In this document: positions 34,737 to 44,229 of the stretch, piece by piece
Position numbering within the stretch: the first letter of the stretch is position 1
Layout of the letters: every line of letters begins with the position of its first letter
From: JAVWMQ01 sp036646055
GTDB lineage: Bacteria; Bacillota; Clostridia; Peptostreptococcales; Anaerovoracaceae
Assembly (NCBI GenBank): GCA_036646055.1
Contig: JAVXMY010000001.1
Span: 372,001 to 436,000 of the forward strand
Direction: 5' to 3'
Length of the DNA: 64,000 nucleotides
Translations under genes and position numbers: made by a program
Notes under the pieces: model-generated
The model's input: only the letters and a program-made list of their open reading frames with translations
The model's database searches: none
Told to the model about the DNA's origin: nothing

Positions 34737-36011
34737 CTATTTTGTAATTTTGTCAGTTCCCATATACTGTCTTAGTACTTCTGGAATCTCAACTGATCCA
34801 TCTGCCTGCTGATAGTTTTCTAAAATAGCTGCAACTGTTCTGCCTACAGCCAGTCCTGATCCGTTTAATGTATGAACAAATTCTGGTTTGCCACCTTCTT
34901 CAGGTCTAAATCTAATATTAGCTCTTCTAGCCTGGTAAGACTCAAAATTACTGCAAGAAGAAATTTCAACATATCTTCCATAACTTGGCATCCAAACTTC
35001 AATATCGTAAGTTTTAGCTGATGAGAAACCTAGGTCTCCTGTACTTAATGTAACAACTCTATATGGAATGTCTAATCTTTTTAGAACTTCTTCAGCTGCA
35101 TTTACTAAAGATTCTAATTCCTTATATGAATCTTCCGGCTTAACAAACTTAACTAATTCAACCTTGTTAAACTGATGCTGACGAATAAGACCTCTAGTGT
35201 CTCTACCAGCAGATCCAGCTTCTTTTCTCCAGCAAGGAGTGTAGGCTGTATAGTAAACTGGAAGTTCGCCTTCAGGAAGAATTTCCTGAGCTCTTAAGTT
35301 AGTTACAGGAACTTCTGCAGTTGGAATCATGAAGAAATCTTTGGCAGGTACATGGAACATATCATCTTCAAACTTAGGTAACTGCCCTGTTCCTGTCATA
35401 GCATCTCTATTAACCATAAATGGTGGAAGGATTTCTGTAAATCCGTTTTCTTCTGTATGTAAGTTAAGCATAAAGTTAATTACAGATCTTTCTAGTCTAG
35501 CTCCTAAGCCTTTGTACACTGTAAATCTAGCACCAGAAATTTTAGCAGCTCTTTCGAAGTCTAAAATATCTAAATCTGTTCCAACATCCCAATGGGCTTT
35601 TTCTTCAAAATCAAATACTCTAGGCTCTCCAACTTTTCTAACTTCAACATTATCTGAATCGTCTTTACCTACTGGTACTTCTGGGTTTGGTGTATTTGGA
35701 ATATTAAGGATTGCATCTCTTAAATCCGCTTCAATCTGAGCAACCTTACCATCTAGTTCTTTAATTTCATTAGAAAGTTCTTTCATTTCTGCCATAATAG
35801 CAGTAGTGTCTTTGCCTTCCTTCTTAAGTTTTGGAATTTCCTTAGAAACTGTTCCCTGTTTGTTTTTCATCTGTTCAACAATCCCTAGAACTTCTCTTCT
35901 TTCCTTGTCTAATGCAATAACATTATCAATTCCAAAGTCTCCATTTCCTCTTCGTAGAACTGCTTCCTTAACCCCATCAAAATCTTCTCTAATTCTTTTA
36001 ATATCTAACAT
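34737..36011 (-). CDS. serS: Seryl-tRNA synthetase
   Basis: This 424-residue class II synthetase charges tRNA-Ser. An N-terminal coiled-coil arm (about 25-105) precedes the catalytic core with motif 2 TPCWRKEAGSAGRDTRGLIR and motif 3 LNGSGLAVGRTVAAILENY. Length is standard. It starts 17 bp after the glutamine synthetase stop; there is no room for a T-box leader there, unusual for a clostridial serS. A tRNA-Ser gene is elsewhere in the window at 12543. Confidence 0.96.
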   Translation of the reverse strand: MLDIKRIREDFDGVKEAVLRRGNGDFGIDNVIALDKERREVLGIVEQMKNKQGTVSKEIPKLKKEGKDTTAIMAEMKELSNEIKELDGKVAQIEADLRDAILNIPNTPNPEVPVGKDDSDNVEVRKVGEPRVFDFEEKAHWDVGTDLDILDFERAAKISGARFTVYKGLGARLERSVINFMLNLHTEENGFTEILPPFMVNRDAMTGTGQLPKFEDDMFHVPAKDFFMIPTAEVPVTNLRAQEILPEGELPVYYTAYTPCWRKEAGSAGRDTRGLIRQHQFNKVELVKFVKPEDSYKELESLVNAAEEVLKRLDIPYRVVTLSTGDLGFSSAKTYDIEVWMPSYGRYVEISSCSNFESYQARRANIRFRPEEGGKPEFVHTLNGSGLAVGRTVAAILENYQQADGSVEIPEVLRQYMGTDKITK

Positions 36012-36028
36012 TTTTTATTCTGCCTCTC

Positions 36029-37945
36029 TTACATTAAATTTCTCTTATATAAACTGTATAAATCCTCTAATTTCTCAACCTTTTCCTGCATTTCTACCTG
36101 ATACATAGATGCAGTTTCAAAGTCTTCGTTTTCAAGTGCAATTACTAATTTAGTCAATAAGCATTGATCGTTTAAAGTTGTCTTACCAAGTTCAAGTCTC
36201 AGCTTATTAATTCTACTCCAGTATGCTACATCGTAATCTTCACAATCAACATCGTCATGCAACTTCTTAGTATTTCTAAGTAGGTCCATTACATTTGGAA
36301 CAATTCTGTTATGAAGTTCTGTAGCCCACTGTCCTACTATTGCAGCCTTGTAAGATGCAATATTTCGTTCATCTAGCACATCGTCAATGCCTAGTACTCG
36401 CATTTTTTCCGGTTGGTCATCGAAGGCACAAAGTGCTTCCCAAACTGTTCTCGGTGCTCTGCCAAAGTAAATATCTCTATCATTTGGAGTGTAACATTCG
36501 TAAACGTTTTCTTCACTTCTATAGATTCTGTTTTTTTCTAAATAGAAGTCGTCCTCTCCATACTTTTTGGAGATAGATGTAACTAGTTCTTCTGGTGTCT
36601 TACCATTTACAAGGGCTGCCTTGATTCCATCTAACATTGCCATATATGATGCCGCAATTACTAAATAAGTGTTACTTGTTGGACAAGGTCCTCTAAGTTC
36701 AAACCTTGTAGCTAGTTTGTTGTTAATATCACGAATTAACCCTACTAATACTGTTCTATTCCTCGATGGTAGTTTTGGGCTATGACCTAGTGAAGTTACT
36801 ACACAAACTGGAGCTTCATATCCAGGTTTTAGCCTTTCATATGCATCGTTTGTAGCAGCAGCAAAAGGATTAATAGCTTCATAGTTTTTAAGTAGTCCCA
36901 TTAAAGCCCCAAATCCAATTGGACTTGCAAACTCTGTGTTCATATCCTTTGGACTAAACAGGTTAACTAATTTACCATTATTAAGTTTAACTGCAACTCC
37001 TAAATGTGTATGTTCACCAGAACCTGCAATTCCAGGTAGTGGCTTAGCTGCAAAGGTTACATCTAATCCATACATTCTAAATACGTCTCTAACAACATAC
37101 TTAACCATGTTTTCATTATCTGCCGCCTGAAGGGCTGTAGTAAACTTCCAGTCAATTTCAAGTTGTTCCATTACGTGGTCATAGTGTCCCGAATGCCCCA
37201 TTTTAGCCTTAACTCCGCCTACTTCCTTATGGCCCATTTCAACTTCCAAACCGTATCTGTCCAGAACCATTATAGATCTTTCTAGGGCTGTTCTAACAGG
37301 CCCAACAGTTCTCTTCCAGTATTGCTCTTTCAAAACCTGGGCAGTAGATAGTTCTTCTCTATCTGCTTGGTCATCTGGGGTTTTTACCCAAAATTCCAGT
37401 TCAGTGGCACTTGTCAAAACAAATTCTTTAATATCCGAGACCTTATCAATATCTAAGTATTCAAATACGTAAGGGTTCTCTTCCAGAAGTTTTTTTAGTT
37501 CAACTTTAAATGCTTCTATTGAGTTTCTAAGAATAACTCTCGATCCAACCTCAGCAACGTCATTATGCACAAGGAACGATGGTATTCTTAAGGTTCCAAC
37601 AGGAAGCCCCGTTGCGAAGTCTATATGTTTTAAATTATGATCAACATACCAATTAATATTCTTATCTGGTATAATATCTACTTTTGCATTGTTTAACACA
37701 GCAATTTTAGGCAGTACTACACTAGACCCGTCTGTTTGAACACCTACCGACATAAGCTTTTCAAAATCTTCCAAAAAAGCTGCAACAGGTATTTTTTCGT
37801 CTGTGTCGTTTCCCCCAATATCTATGCCAACTAGTGAAACGAATTTCACCTCTGGATGTTCCTTCAATATAGATGCAACATCATCTCTGTTATGCATTTT
37901 AGGTGGGATGCAAAACAACATGTCATTTAAGTTGTAATCAAACAT
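36029..37945 (-). CDS. Glutamine synthetase, long form
   Basis: This 638-residue protein has the glutamine synthetase catalytic domain: ATELEFWVKTP, PLPGIAGSGEHTHLGVA (the HTHL glutamate/ATP loop), LPSRNRTVLVGLI and RFELRGPCPTSNTYLV. It is longer than type I (about 450-470) and closer in length to type III (about 700), with an extra C-terminal helical region of about 130 residues (NRIVPNVMDLL to YSLYKRNLM). The start at 37945 has TGGAGG ahead; the open frame extends 12 codons more. It makes glutamine from glutamate and ammonia. A 10-bp perfect hairpin precedes it. Confidence 0.88.
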   Translation of the reverse strand: MFDYNLNDMLFCIPPKMHNRDDVASILKEHPEVKFVSLVGIDIGGNDTDEKIPVAAFLEDFEKLMSVGVQTDGSSVVLPKIAVLNNAKVDIIPDKNINWYVDHNLKHIDFATGLPVGTLRIPSFLVHNDVAEVGSRVILRNSIEAFKVELKKLLEENPYVFEYLDIDKVSDIKEFVLTSATELEFWVKTPDDQADREELSTAQVLKEQYWKRTVGPVRTALERSIMVLDRYGLEVEMGHKEVGGVKAKMGHSGHYDHVMEQLEIDWKFTTALQAADNENMVKYVVRDVFRMYGLDVTFAAKPLPGIAGSGEHTHLGVAVKLNNGKLVNLFSPKDMNTEFASPIGFGALMGLLKNYEAINPFAAATNDAYERLKPGYEAPVCVVTSLGHSPKLPSRNRTVLVGLIRDINNKLATRFELRGPCPTSNTYLVIAASYMAMLDGIKAALVNGKTPEELVTSISKKYGEDDFYLEKNRIYRSEENVYECYTPNDRDIYFGRAPRTVWEALCAFDDQPEKMRVLGIDDVLDERNIASYKAAIVGQWATELHNRIVPNVMDLLRNTKKLHDDVDCEDYDVAYWSRINKLRLELGKTTLNDQCLLTKLVIALENEDFETASMYQVEMQEKVEKLEDLYSLYKRNLM

Positions 37946-37970
37946 ATACGCCTCCATTATAAAGATTTTT

Positions 37971-37996
37971 AGGAAATGCACAAAGATGCATTTCCT
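37971..37996 (-). other. Perfect hairpin before glutamine synthetase gene
   Basis: AGGAAATGCA and TGCATTTCCT form a perfect 10-bp stem with a 6-base loop, in the 71-bp gap between UPF0182 and the synthetase gene. No T-run follows on the minus strand, so it is not a classic terminator; it may be an RNA processing or control hairpin. Confidence 0.5.
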
Positions 37997-38016
37997 TCAA
38001 ATCTTAAGTATATTAA

Positions 38017-40935
38017 TTATAATTTATTTAATGCTTTTTCTAAGTCATCCATGTACTCACCGTATGCAGACCAATCTCCATCTTTTAGTGCTGATTGTGC
38101 CTTTTCGTAAGCCTGGTTTGCCTTCTTAATGTAGTCTGCCTGGGATAATGTCTTATCGCTATCTCCCTTGCTACTAGTATCTACACTTTCTTCAGCAGCT
38201 CCTTCTCCAAATAGAGAGTTTAACGCCTCAGCTAATGTTTGCTTATAAGCAATCTTATCCCCATAAGCTACAATTACCCTCTTAACTTCCGGAATACTTG
38301 AGTCTGTTGATTCAAGGTAAACTGGTTCAACATAAAGTAGAGAATCCTCAACTGGAATTACAAACATATTTCCTCTGCTATATGTAGATCCTGAAGAATT
38401 CCATAGTGAGAATTCCTTAGAAATTTCAGTATCCTGGTCAATTTGTGCTTCTATCTGTCTAGGTCCATATACCACCTTACTCTTAGGTAGTTTGTATAGA
38501 ACTAGTTCACCGTAGTTATCACCATCATTTCTTGCAACAAGAAGTCCAGTCATATTCTTTTTGTCCCTTGGTGTATACGGAATTGAATTTACAAACTCTG
38601 CATTCTTTTCTCCAGGTAATGTCATAATGAAGTAACTTGGTTCCATTTCAACTTCTTCAGTTCCGTAGATTTCCATTGAAATATCCCATAAGTCTTCATT
38701 CTGGTAGAACACTTTAACATCATCCATGTGATATCTGCTATATACTCTTGCCTGAATGTCAAATAACTTATTAGGCACTCTCATATGACTCTTAAGTCCT
38801 TCTGGCAATTCATCTCCACTCTTAAATAGTTTTGGATAAATAGCCTTGTATGTTTCAGCAATTGGATCATCTTTGTCAGTTACATAGTAATCAACATCTC
38901 CATTGTATGCATCAATTACTACCTTAATAGAGTTTCTAATATAGTTAGTAGTTGTGTCCTTACTATATGGTTCTGAGTAAGGGAACTTATCACTTGAAGT
39001 GTAAGCATCAATTATCCAGTAAAGCTTTCCATTTTCAACTACTGTATATGGATCATTGTCATACTCTAAGTATGGCATAATCTTTCTAACTCTATCATGA
39101 ATATTTCTATTGATAACAATTTTAGAACTGCTCTTAATATTAGATGAAACTAATAATTTAAGTGCTTGCTCTTTGGCTGCAAATAGAACCTTATTAACTG
39201 GGTTTAATTTAATACCAGCTGCGCCTTCATAACGGTTATATGCATTGCTATCTCCATTTGGATAATCGAATTCATCTTCAGTTGCTCCAACAATGGCATA
39301 GTCATTAGTCATTTCACCAAAGTAGATTTCCGGTCTAGTAACTTTAATTTCGTCTACAGATGATTCTGGTGGAATGTTTTTAACTAGCATATCTGGCTGG
39401 CCACTTTCAGTAACCTTGTCTACTCTAGATAAAGTTATTCCATATCCATGAGTATACTTAAGATGTCTGTTAAGCCATGTCTGACTTATTTTCTCTTCAT
39501 CAATTTCTCTAGAAGAAATAAATGTTTGAGTATATTTACCATTTACCATATATCTATCTACATCTACATCTTTAAATGTATAGTACTGTCTAATACTCTG
39601 AGTTTGATTGTAGAATTTTTCTGCTGGTAAATAGTCATTAATTCTAATATTTGAAATAGTAGCATCGTTGTTCTTAATGTCTTCACTTGTAAGATCATTA
39701 CTTGCTGCAAAAGGTTCGATTTTAACGTTATCTAAACCATATGCCTTCTGAGTATATTCAATGTTTCTTTCTAAGTACTTGCCTTCCTTAGCGATTTCAT
39801 TTGGTGAAACGATCCAGTTTTGAGTAACAAATGCTGCTCCGCTTCCAAGTGCAAATACTATTACCATTCCAATTGGAACCATTGCAATAAGCTTTGTCTT
39901 ATGTCTTTTGATTCCTACAATAACCATTATCATACCAAGTACTGATAATGCCATTAGTATTCTATAAACCCAAAGAGTAATCATTACATCTGTAAATCCT
40001 GCTCCGTAAACAGCACCTGAATGAGTATGTAATAAATCAAATTGTTTTAGGAAGAAGAATATTCCCATCATTAGGAATAATAATGATCCTGCAATTGTTA
40101 ACTGCTTTGATGCAATATTTAATAACTGTTTTGCATTTTCGTTATCAAACTCTTTTTTTGGTTTTTGTTTTCCAATATTGCCTGTTCCTTTAAACTGATT
40201 TCCAGCCTTAGAAAATGCCCCTGCAGCTTTTTCAAATGGTGTTCCTTTAAATAGGCCGCCAAATGGATCTGCCTTCTCATGAACTCCTTCATCAAAGTTG
40301 CTACTTCCAGGGTTATATCCATCAAATCTGTCAGCCTCTTCAAATTTAGCTTCTGAACCAGATTCCTTAAATATTCTTGGTTTTCTAGTTCCCATTAATA
40401 AAGCATAGTAAACTAATGTTAAAGCAATAAACGCTGCAAGAATTACAATTGCAATTGCAATAACTTCCTTAACAAAGTCTAGCTTAAATACGTAAAAGGA
40501 AACATCCATGTTGAATATTGGATCCTTAAGATCAAAAGATGTTCCATGGAAGAACTGTAATGCCTTAAACCATAGTTTAGTAACAGCAAAGTAAGTTACT
40601 ACACCACCAAATAGGGCTGCAAATCCCCAAGAGATAGCATTAATAGTCTTACCTTCTTCCAGGTCATTTGAAATAACCTTTTTGTAGTAACCTTTTTTAA
40701 TTAACTTAAAGTATATATAAGCTAAGAATGTCATAACAATAAATGTTGGCACCCCTATCTTTAACTGTGTAAATAATTGTTTAAAAAATACACTTACATA
40801 CCCTAATTCCTTGAACCATAGATAATCGGTAAAAAATCCGATTAAGCTTATACCAAGTACAAGCACAACCAATATAATTACTGTAGCAATTCTTCGCTTA
40901 TTAAATTTCTTGGTTCTCTTTTCGTTTATGTCCAC
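38017..40935 (-). CDS. UPF0182-family large membrane protein
   Basis: This 972-residue protein belongs to UPF0182, widespread in Clostridia, cyanobacteria and Actinobacteria. The N-terminal third holds about seven membrane helices (for example ATVIILVVLVLGISLIGFF, then FSFYV-like segments around 160 and 290-370). The rest is a large extracellular domain from about 385, followed by an acidic/Ser-rich stretch and a C-terminal helical tail (KANQAYEKAQSALKDGDW). It starts with GTG behind AAGGAGGAAG, 11 bp after the zinc-ribbon protein gene. The biochemical function of the family is not known to me. Confidence 0.9.
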   Translation of the reverse strand: MDINEKRTKKFNKRRIATVIILVVLVLGISLIGFFTDYLWFKELGYVSVFFKQLFTQLKIGVPTFIVMTFLAYIYFKLIKKGYYKKVISNDLEEGKTINAISWGFAALFGGVVTYFAVTKLWFKALQFFHGTSFDLKDPIFNMDVSFYVFKLDFVKEVIAIAIVILAAFIALTLVYYALLMGTRKPRIFKESGSEAKFEEADRFDGYNPGSSNFDEGVHEKADPFGGLFKGTPFEKAAGAFSKAGNQFKGTGNIGKQKPKKEFDNENAKQLLNIASKQLTIAGSLLFLMMGIFFFLKQFDLLHTHSGAVYGAGFTDVMITLWVYRILMALSVLGMIMVIVGIKRHKTKLIAMVPIGMVIVFALGSGAAFVTQNWIVSPNEIAKEGKYLERNIEYTQKAYGLDNVKIEPFAASNDLTSEDIKNNDATISNIRINDYLPAEKFYNQTQSIRQYYTFKDVDVDRYMVNGKYTQTFISSREIDEEKISQTWLNRHLKYTHGYGITLSRVDKVTESGQPDMLVKNIPPESSVDEIKVTRPEIYFGEMTNDYAIVGATEDEFDYPNGDSNAYNRYEGAAGIKLNPVNKVLFAAKEQALKLLVSSNIKSSSKIVINRNIHDRVRKIMPYLEYDNDPYTVVENGKLYWIIDAYTSSDKFPYSEPYSKDTTTNYIRNSIKVVIDAYNGDVDYYVTDKDDPIAETYKAIYPKLFKSGDELPEGLKSHMRVPNKLFDIQARVYSRYHMDDVKVFYQNEDLWDISMEIYGTEEVEMEPSYFIMTLPGEKNAEFVNSIPYTPRDKKNMTGLLVARNDGDNYGELVLYKLPKSKVVYGPRQIEAQIDQDTEISKEFSLWNSSGSTYSRGNMFVIPVEDSLLYVEPVYLESTDSSIPEVKRVIVAYGDKIAYKQTLAEALNSLFGEGAAEESVDTSSKGDSDKTLSQADYIKKANQAYEKAQSALKDGDWSAYGEYMDDLEKALNKL

Positions 40936-40946
40936 TTTCTTCCTCC

Positions 40947-43394
40947 TTAATTATCTTTTCTATCATTCACAATGATTTCATCATCTTTTACGGATAACTG
41001 ATAAATATTACCTCTATATTTGTTACCAATTTTTTCTTTGGTCCAAACATAGTAATGGTCTCCTTCAACCTTTATATCCCCTATGGCTAAAGTTGTTACA
41101 TCTAACTTTTTCTTTATCTTCTTTAACTTCAAAAGTTCCTTTTCAAAAGGCCCGCCTTCTTTAACCATGGTAAACAATGTTTTGTCTCCATTCTTTAAAT
41201 ATTCGTCCCTTTGAGAAACTGCTGAAATAATTGCTCCTACCATTTCCTCATCATAGTAATGAGTTACACCTTTAGAGTCTTCATACCATAAGTTTTTTTG
41301 TATATCCTTAGCCTTCTTCAAATTCTTAAATTCATACTTTTCTTTAGGGTCATACTTGGCAGTCTCTGCATTTTTTATTTCATCTAAGTTGTCTTTGTAG
41401 TTATCATCTATATGGAGCAAAATCAAAGTAGTTTTATCTTCAACCAGATAATCTCTCTGATTATCCTTTTTACTTTGTTCTGTATACTGATCTGCTCCAA
41501 CTAGCTCAAATACTTTGTTGGAGATCTTGTCCATTCCCTTTGAAATTAAGGCAGTAGGTGTTGTTACTCTTATTCCTATTAACACTGCAATTATTAATGC
41601 AACAACTACAAGGAATATAATTACACCCCTTAACTTACTTGGTTTAACAATAAGCTCTACATCATCTATATCTATTTCTTCCTTAGCAGGAACCCCTAGG
41701 TCAACTTTATTTGGTTCTATATCATCAAGGGTTGATGTGATCTTTAGTTCTCCATCTTTAGTAGGCTCATAAACAATAGACGAAGCTTGCTTCTCTTTTC
41801 CTTCTGGTATATCTTCTGGAATGTCATCAGGTGTATCTTCTGTTTTAGCCTTCTCTACAACTTTCATTTCCTCATCTAAATCAAGAGTAAATTGTTCAAT
41901 TACAACTGGAATTTTTTCTTTACTGTTTAACGTGGGACCCTCCTCTGAGGATTCGCCATCCTCGTCTTCACTTGATCCAAAAACATAACCTCTTTTTTTC
42001 TTAGCTCTCTGAGGAACAACTTCGTCTCCTTCTAAGTAAACATTGTTGCCACTAAACACAGCTTCTCTGGCTCTTGCCATTTCTTCAATCTGGGAAGTAG
42101 CATCCATCATAGGTCCTTTATGAACATCCATAAATCCTTCAACATCATCTTCCATGCCATTAGGATCTATTTTTCTTTCAATACGTTCGTATTCTTGGTC
42201 TAGTAGTTTCTGGAACTCTTCATTCTTCTTGCTAAAAGTATAAAACTTGTCTATTTTTTCTTCATCAGGATTAATAGTTCCAACTAACTCATCGCCTTGG
42301 CCAATGGGATTAGTTTCAATATTAGGGTTGCTAGGTTCTAAAGTGCTAGCTCTAGCATTAATACCTTCCGCCTGAGTCTTAATATCTTCAATGTCTATTT
42401 CTGGCTGGCTACTGTCTGGGAAAATAGCGTTTTTAATGTCATCTCCACTAACAGGTTCATCCTCAACATCTTCTTCGTATTCTTCTTCCTCATCTCCCCC
42501 AATGAAGAAATTCTTAATCTTACCTAAGAATCCTTTTGGCTTCTTAACTTCTTTAACTTCAGGTTTTTTAATTTCTTCGATTTCAACAAAGTCTTCTGTT
42601 ACAGCTTCAGCCATTTCAGCTCTAGCTTCTTCCTTAGCAACCTCTTTGATTTCTTCAATTGGTGGAACTGTATACTTTTCATAAGTCATAGTATTTCTAC
42701 TAACACTTTGCTCAACATCCATTATTTTAGTATCTCTAGCAGGTTCCGTTGAGGGTGCCATAACAGGTTCCGAAATTTCATCAACTTCATCTTCTAATGG
42801 AGCTGATTTAATTAATTCTTCTTCCTCTACTGCCTTAGGAGTTAAAAATCCTTCAGCAATCTCTTCCTTACGTTCTTCTAAATAATCATTACTTAAGTTA
42901 AGGGATTCATGTCTATCAACAAAATCCGGATCAACCTCAATACTCTTTACTGGAGTTGCAACTTCAAATCCAACGAAATCATCTAATGGACTCTTCCATT
43001 GGTTTTCAACTTCTTCTTTATCCTTACTAGGCTCATCACCTTTACGATTAAACATTTTAGAAACATCAGAAAACATTGAATTCAAAGAATCATCTTCTTT
43101 GAATTTAAAACCGCCAGACTTAAAACCTTCATTTTCATCTTCTACTCCGGTTACAACTTCCTTCTTGTATCTACTATGTGCATATAAATCATCTGTACCC
43201 CAGTCAAAAGTTGTATCTTCAACTTTATCCTTTTGATTACTTGGAAAAACACGCAAGTCCCATTTCATGTCCTCTCCTGGTGCCATTACCTTAATGCTAT
43301 CATTCTCAACTGGCATATCTTCAACTTTGGTTCCGCAGTTACTGCAAAACTTTGCATTCCCTGCTAGAAATTGTCCACATTTAACGCAATACAT
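40947..43394 (-). CDS. Zinc-ribbon membrane protein with long acidic linker
   Basis: This 815-residue protein begins with a zinc ribbon (YCVKCGQFLAGNAKFCSNCG, Cys pairs at 3/6 and 17/20), then about 570 residues of very acidic, probably disordered sequence, one membrane helix (GVIIFLVVVALIIAVLIGI, about 604-622) and an extracellular domain of about 190 residues (from TTPTALISKG). It is coupled to UPF0182 downstream and to a small membrane protein upstream. No enzyme motif is visible; it may be an envelope adaptor. The start is supported by GGGAGGA. The function is unknown. Confidence 0.8.
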   Translation of the reverse strand: MYCVKCGQFLAGNAKFCSNCGTKVEDMPVENDSIKVMAPGEDMKWDLRVFPSNQKDKVEDTTFDWGTDDLYAHSRYKKEVVTGVEDENEGFKSGGFKFKEDDSLNSMFSDVSKMFNRKGDEPSKDKEEVENQWKSPLDDFVGFEVATPVKSIEVDPDFVDRHESLNLSNDYLEERKEEIAEGFLTPKAVEEEELIKSAPLEDEVDEISEPVMAPSTEPARDTKIMDVEQSVSRNTMTYEKYTVPPIEEIKEVAKEEARAEMAEAVTEDFVEIEEIKKPEVKEVKKPKGFLGKIKNFFIGGDEEEEYEEDVEDEPVSGDDIKNAIFPDSSQPEIDIEDIKTQAEGINARASTLEPSNPNIETNPIGQGDELVGTINPDEEKIDKFYTFSKKNEEFQKLLDQEYERIERKIDPNGMEDDVEGFMDVHKGPMMDATSQIEEMARAREAVFSGNNVYLEGDEVVPQRAKKKRGYVFGSSEDEDGESSEEGPTLNSKEKIPVVIEQFTLDLDEEMKVVEKAKTEDTPDDIPEDIPEGKEKQASSIVYEPTKDGELKITSTLDDIEPNKVDLGVPAKEEIDIDDVELIVKPSKLRGVIIFLVVVALIIAVLIGIRVTTPTALISKGMDKISNKVFELVGADQYTEQSKKDNQRDYLVEDKTTLILLHIDDNYKDNLDEIKNAETAKYDPKEKYEFKNLKKAKDIQKNLWYEDSKGVTHYYDEEMVGAIISAVSQRDEYLKNGDKTLFTMVKEGGPFEKELLKLKKIKKKLDVTTLAIGDIKVEGDHYYVWTKEKIGNKYRGNIYQLSVKDDEIIVNDRKDN

Positions 43395-43406
43395 ATTATC
43401 CTCCCT

Positions 43407-43874
43407 TTAACTGTTTATCAGTTCTTCAAGTTCCTCTTCCGTATAAACTCTGCCACTCTTGCCAACACCAATGTGCTGAGCGGTTTTAGCCCTACTTTCT
43501 CTTTCAAGCTTTTCCAAACTATCTTTTGCAACAAGGGCTGCAATATCTAAAACCGGTTCATCCGGCTCCTCTTCTATTATTTCTTCAACTCTAGGTTTAG
43601 GTTTGTCTGTTGGTGGGTCCTTAAGCTCTTCCTGGTTACAAGGTTTTGTAGAAGGCTGATCACCATTGTTAATAACAGTTACATTGACCTTAGAGTTTTC
43701 TTCCTTTTCTCCATCTAAATTATTTTTTATTTGGCTTAAAGTCTCTATTTGCTTATCAGTTTTGTGCCACCACGCAAAAACGCCAATTAAGGCTACTACA
43801 GCTATAAGTAGTACCAGCATAATCAGCAAAAATTCAGCATGTTCTATATTAATTGTAAATTTTATGTTTCCCAT
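43407..43874 (-). CDS. Small single-span membrane protein, first gene of the UPF0182 operon
   Basis: This 155-residue protein has one N-terminal helix (FLLIMLVLLIAVVALIGVFAWW, about 15-36), a charged, Pro-rich middle (KPRVEEIIEEEPDEPV) and an acidic C-terminus. I do not recognise a family. It lies 12 bp before the zinc-ribbon gene under a clear promoter, so it belongs to the same unit and probably the same envelope complex. Its ribosome site is weak (GGAAAG). Confidence 0.7.
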   Translation of the reverse strand: MGNIKFTINIEHAEFLLIMLVLLIAVVALIGVFAWWHKTDKQIETLSQIKNNLDGEKEENSKVNVTVINNGDQPSTKPCNQEELKDPPTDKPKPRVEEIIEEEPDEPVLDIAALVAKDSLEKLERESRAKTAQHIGVGKSGRVYTEEELEELINS

Positions 43875-43924
43875 TTAAAACGCTTTCCAAATTATATCTC
43901 AATCTCTTTAAATAAACTGACTTC

Positions 43925-43953
43925 ATTATACTATAAACCGTACCATTGTGCAA
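43925..43953 (-). promoter_or_regulatory. Promoter of the three-gene UPF0182 operon
   Basis: TTGCAC (43948-43953), a 17-bp spacer and TATAAT (43925-43930) on the minus strand, about 50 bp upstream of the first start codon. Confidence 0.75.
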
Positions 43954-43962
43954 TTTATATGC

Positions 43963-43994
43963 GAAAAAAAACCACCCTATAATTAGAGTGGTTT
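43963..43994 (-). terminator. Terminator after tRNA-Lys
   Basis: Minus strand stem AAACCAC/GTGGTTT (extended by a few imperfect pairs) followed by an 8-T run, just 3' of the tRNA. Confidence 0.82.
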
Positions 43995-43998
43995 CACT

Positions 43999-44074
43999 TG
44001 GTACACCATCGCGGGTTCGAACCGCGGACACCCTGATTAAGAGTCAGGTGCTCTGCCAACTGAGCTAATGGTGC
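43999..44074 (-). tRNA. tRNA-Lys (anticodon CUU)
   Basis: This is a 76-nt cloverleaf with acceptor GCACCAT/ATGGTGT (first pair is G-U), D-arm GCTCAGTTGGCAGAGC, anticodon loop CTCTTAA (anticodon CTT at 44039-44041 in complement), T-arm GGTTCGAACCC and an encoded CCA. The G-U terminal pair is slightly unusual. Confidence 0.95.
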
Positions 44075-44192
44075 ATATTTAATTTGGTATCTCTCTTTGA
44101 CACATTTGCTAGTTTACCATTTGTAGGGTCCTCTGTCAAGAGCCAATTTTAAGTTTTTCAAATTTCCTTAAGATTTAACCCCAATTTAGATT

Positions 44193-44222
44193 TAAATAGA
44201 GACGCAGATTTCTACGTCTCTA
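44193..44222 (-). terminator. Terminator after the OFA transporter gene
   Basis: Minus strand stem TAGAGACG.AGA/TCT.CGTCTCTA with a short loop; the T-tract after it is weak (ATTTAAAT). Confidence 0.65.
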
Positions 44223-44229
44223 CAGTATT

